Part shown: one piece after another, positions 21,728 to 22,925 of the stretch
Layout: each line of letters begins with the position of its first letter
Numbering within the stretch: the stretch's first letter is position 1
From: Lachnospiraceae bacterium
GTDB lineage: Bacteria; Bacillota; Clostridia; Lachnospirales; Lachnospiraceae
Length of the DNA: 22,925 nt
Assembly (NCBI GenBank): GCA_900763175.1
Contig: CAAFJI010000080.1
Location: 1 to 22,925 of the forward strand
Reading direction: 5' to 3'
The notes under the pieces: generated by a model
What the model saw: the letters and a program-made list of their open reading frames with translations, nothing else
The model's database searches: none
Told to the model about the DNA's origin: nothing
Translations under genes and position numbers: made by a program

Positions 21728-22717
21728 TCAAGATAAAACTTCGTTCTTCAGTTCTTCTCCATCCATAAATGCTCTTGCATTTTCCATGGTTGTTTCCGCA
21801 ATGTTGGTCAGTGCCTCTTCGGTAAAGAATCCCTGGTGGGAAGTCATCGTTACATTCGGGAAGGAGAGCAGTCTCTGGATCAGGGATGTCTGCATGATGC
21901 TCTCAGACAGATCTTCGAATACATAGTCGGATTCCTCCTCGTAAACATCCAGTCCCACTGCAAAGAATTTGTGGTCACGGATGCCGGAAATCAGATCTTC
22001 TGTTTTGATCAGGCCGCCTCTTGAGGTATTGACCAGAATTACTCCGTCCTTCATCTTGGCAATGGTTTTCTCATTGATGATGTGCTTGGTTTCGTCTGTC
22101 AGCGGGCAATGAAGGGAAATCAGGTCGCTGGTAGCAAGAAGCTCGTCAAGAGAAACGTATTCCAGGAAATCCAGGCTCTTATTTGGGAAAAGATCGTACG
22201 CAATAACACGCATTCCAAAGCCCTTGCAGATTCTTGCCATAGCCTGACCGATTTTTCCGGTTCCGATGATACCAGCTGTTTTTTTATAAAGGTTCACGCC
22301 CATAAGACCATTTAAGGTAAAGTTATTCTCACGGCATTTGATGTAAGCCTTGTGGGTATGACGGTTGGCTGTAAGGGCAAGTGCCATTGCGTGCTCTGCA
22401 ACTGCCTCTGGAGAGTAGCCGGGTACACGGAGAACCCTGATCCCGTATTTCCGGGCAGTCTTAAGATCAACATTGTTATATCCTGCGCAGCGCATGAGGA
22501 TCAGCTTTACACCCTGCTGGTGCAGCTCCTCGATAACGGTAGCACCAAGATCTGCATTTACAAATGCGCAGATGGCGTCATATCCTTTTGCCAGAGAAGC
22601 TGTCTCTTCGTGAATATTCGCTTCAATAAATTTAATTTTAATGCCTGGGTAATCCGGCAGAAGTTTGTCAAAAAACTGTTCGTCATAATTTTTGGTTCCG
22701 TAAAATAAAATTTTCAT
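21728..22717 (-). CDS. ldhA: D-lactate dehydrogenase (NAD-dependent, D-2-hydroxyacid dehydrogenase family)
   Basis: Reduces pyruvate to D-lactate with NADH, a fermentative step that regenerates NAD; cytoplasmic. The 329-residue length equals E. coli LdhA. The dinucleotide-binding motif is GTGKIG (152-157), with Asp175 at the end of the next strand indicating preference for NAD over NADP. Catalytic residues expected for the family are visible: Arg233 in NTSRGG, Glu260 in GLDVYE and His294 in SHQGFFTEEA. CAGYNNVDL (77-85) and VPGYSPEAVAEHA (98-110) are D-LDH-type blocks. AAAGGAG precedes the ATG at 22717. It is a single-gene unit with its own terminator. A related 2-hydroxyacid dehydrogenase specificity cannot be fully excluded. 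Confidence 0.93.
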   Translation of the reverse strand: MKILFYGTKNYDEQFFDKLLPDYPGIKIKFIEANIHEETASLAKGYDAICAFVNADLGATVIEELHQQGVKLILMRCAGYNNVDLKTARKYGIRVLRVPGYSPEAVAEHAMALALTANRHTHKAYIKCRENNFTLNGLMGVNLYKKTAGIIGTGKIGQAMARICKGFGMRVIAYDLFPNKSLDFLEYVSLDELLATSDLISLHCPLTDETKHIINEKTIAKMKDGVILVNTSRGGLIKTEDLISGIRDHKFFAVGLDVYEEESDYVFEDLSESIMQTSLIQRLLSFPNVTMTSHQGFFTEEALTNIAETTMENARAFMDGEELKNEVLS

Positions 22718-22814
22718 TATTTCTGGCTCCTTTCTCTGTGTCAGCCACTTTTTTGTCTGGACTGATCACGTTTCCTTTGTTTGTAATATTAAGTGTTCCG
22801 CAACTTACATGCAG

Positions 22815-22820
22815 ATTATA
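22815..22820 (-). promoter_or_regulatory. Candidate -10 box for ldhA
   Basis: A perfect TATAAT on the minus strand, about 100 nt upstream of ldhA. The -35 region at proper spacing is only T-rich and does not match TTGACA, so the promoter is weak or activator-dependent. Confidence 0.4.
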
Positions 22821-22887
22821 CGTTATTTTTTTCAGAAAAAAAAGAGGAAACAGGAAAGTTTTTTATTTTCAGCATATTGTTAAAAAA

Positions 22888-22908
22888 ATATCATTTATAT
22901 GATGATAT
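22888..22908. promoter_or_regulatory. Inverted repeat upstream of ldhA promoter
   Basis: ATATCAT (22888-22894) and ATGATAT (22902-22908) form a 7-bp perfect inverted repeat with a 7-nt centre, beside a TTGTTAA (22877-22883) that resembles one half of a Rex redox-repressor site. The full Rex palindrome is not present. In AT-rich DNA such repeats can occur by chance. Confidence 0.3.
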
Positions 22909-22925
22909 AGAAACGGTTTTTGAGA

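Noticed and set aside
22871..22890. Full Rex operator upstream of ldhA
   Set aside because: Only the half TTGTTAA is present; the expected partner TTAACAA at the right spacing is missing.
1..22925. CRISPR arrays, insertion sequences, prophage or integrase genes
   Set aside because: No regularly spaced repeats, transposase-like or phage-like proteins were seen; every large frame is a recognised core gene.

Overview
The window looks like chromosomal DNA of an anaerobic, low-to-mid GC Firmicute, most likely a gut Lachnospiraceae (Blautia/Dorea/Ruminococcus-type). This is inferred from strong AGGAGG-type ribosome binding sites, sigma-A style promoters, the clostridial gene order around smc/ftsY/ffh/rpsP, D-lactate dehydrogenase, and a selenocysteine decoding pair. 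It is almost entirely core genome; I see no phage, insertion sequence, CRISPR array or rRNA.

Left part (1-3049, + strand): the C-terminal portion of a polyprenyl-phosphate sugar-1-phosphate transferase (exopolysaccharide/glycan priming enzyme) runs in from the window edge, followed by glmS, which makes glucosamine-6-phosphate for cell wall and glycans. A 236-nt intergenic block packed with hairpins and imperfect repeats (3050-3285) follows.

Selenocysteine block (3286-4945): selB, the Sec-tRNA elongation factor, on +, converges on a tRNA-Sec(UCA) gene (selC) on -. SelB is unusually short (506 aa): the three GTPase/EF-Tu-like domains are complete and the last two winged helices are recognisable, but the first two appear to be missing. 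selA and selD are not here, and no selenoprotein gene was recognised in the window.

Central housekeeping run (5124-18697, all +): plsX, rnc, smc, ftsY, ilvA, trpS, ylxM, ffh, rpsP, khpA, rimM, trmD, queA. It joins phospholipid synthesis, RNA processing, chromosome organisation, the two SRP-pathway GTPases with YlxM, ribosome maturation and tRNA modification. Departures from the order commonly seen in Firmicutes: no acpP between plsX and rnc, ilvA-trpS inserted between ftsY and ylxM-ffh, and queA overlapping trmD where rplS usually sits. A strong promoter restarts transcription at ylxM, and a terminator/attenuator plus a second long hairpin separate khpA from rimM.

Right part (18748-22717, all -): a bidirectional terminator separates queA from a convergent group: a CapA-like membrane-anchored metallophosphatase-family protein, a sodium:neurotransmitter-symporter family transporter immediately upstream of it (likely one transcript), and an NAD-dependent D-lactate dehydrogenase with its own terminator. 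The items most worth a second look are the compact SelB, the structured leader in front of it, and several unexplained leader hairpins (plsX, rimM).
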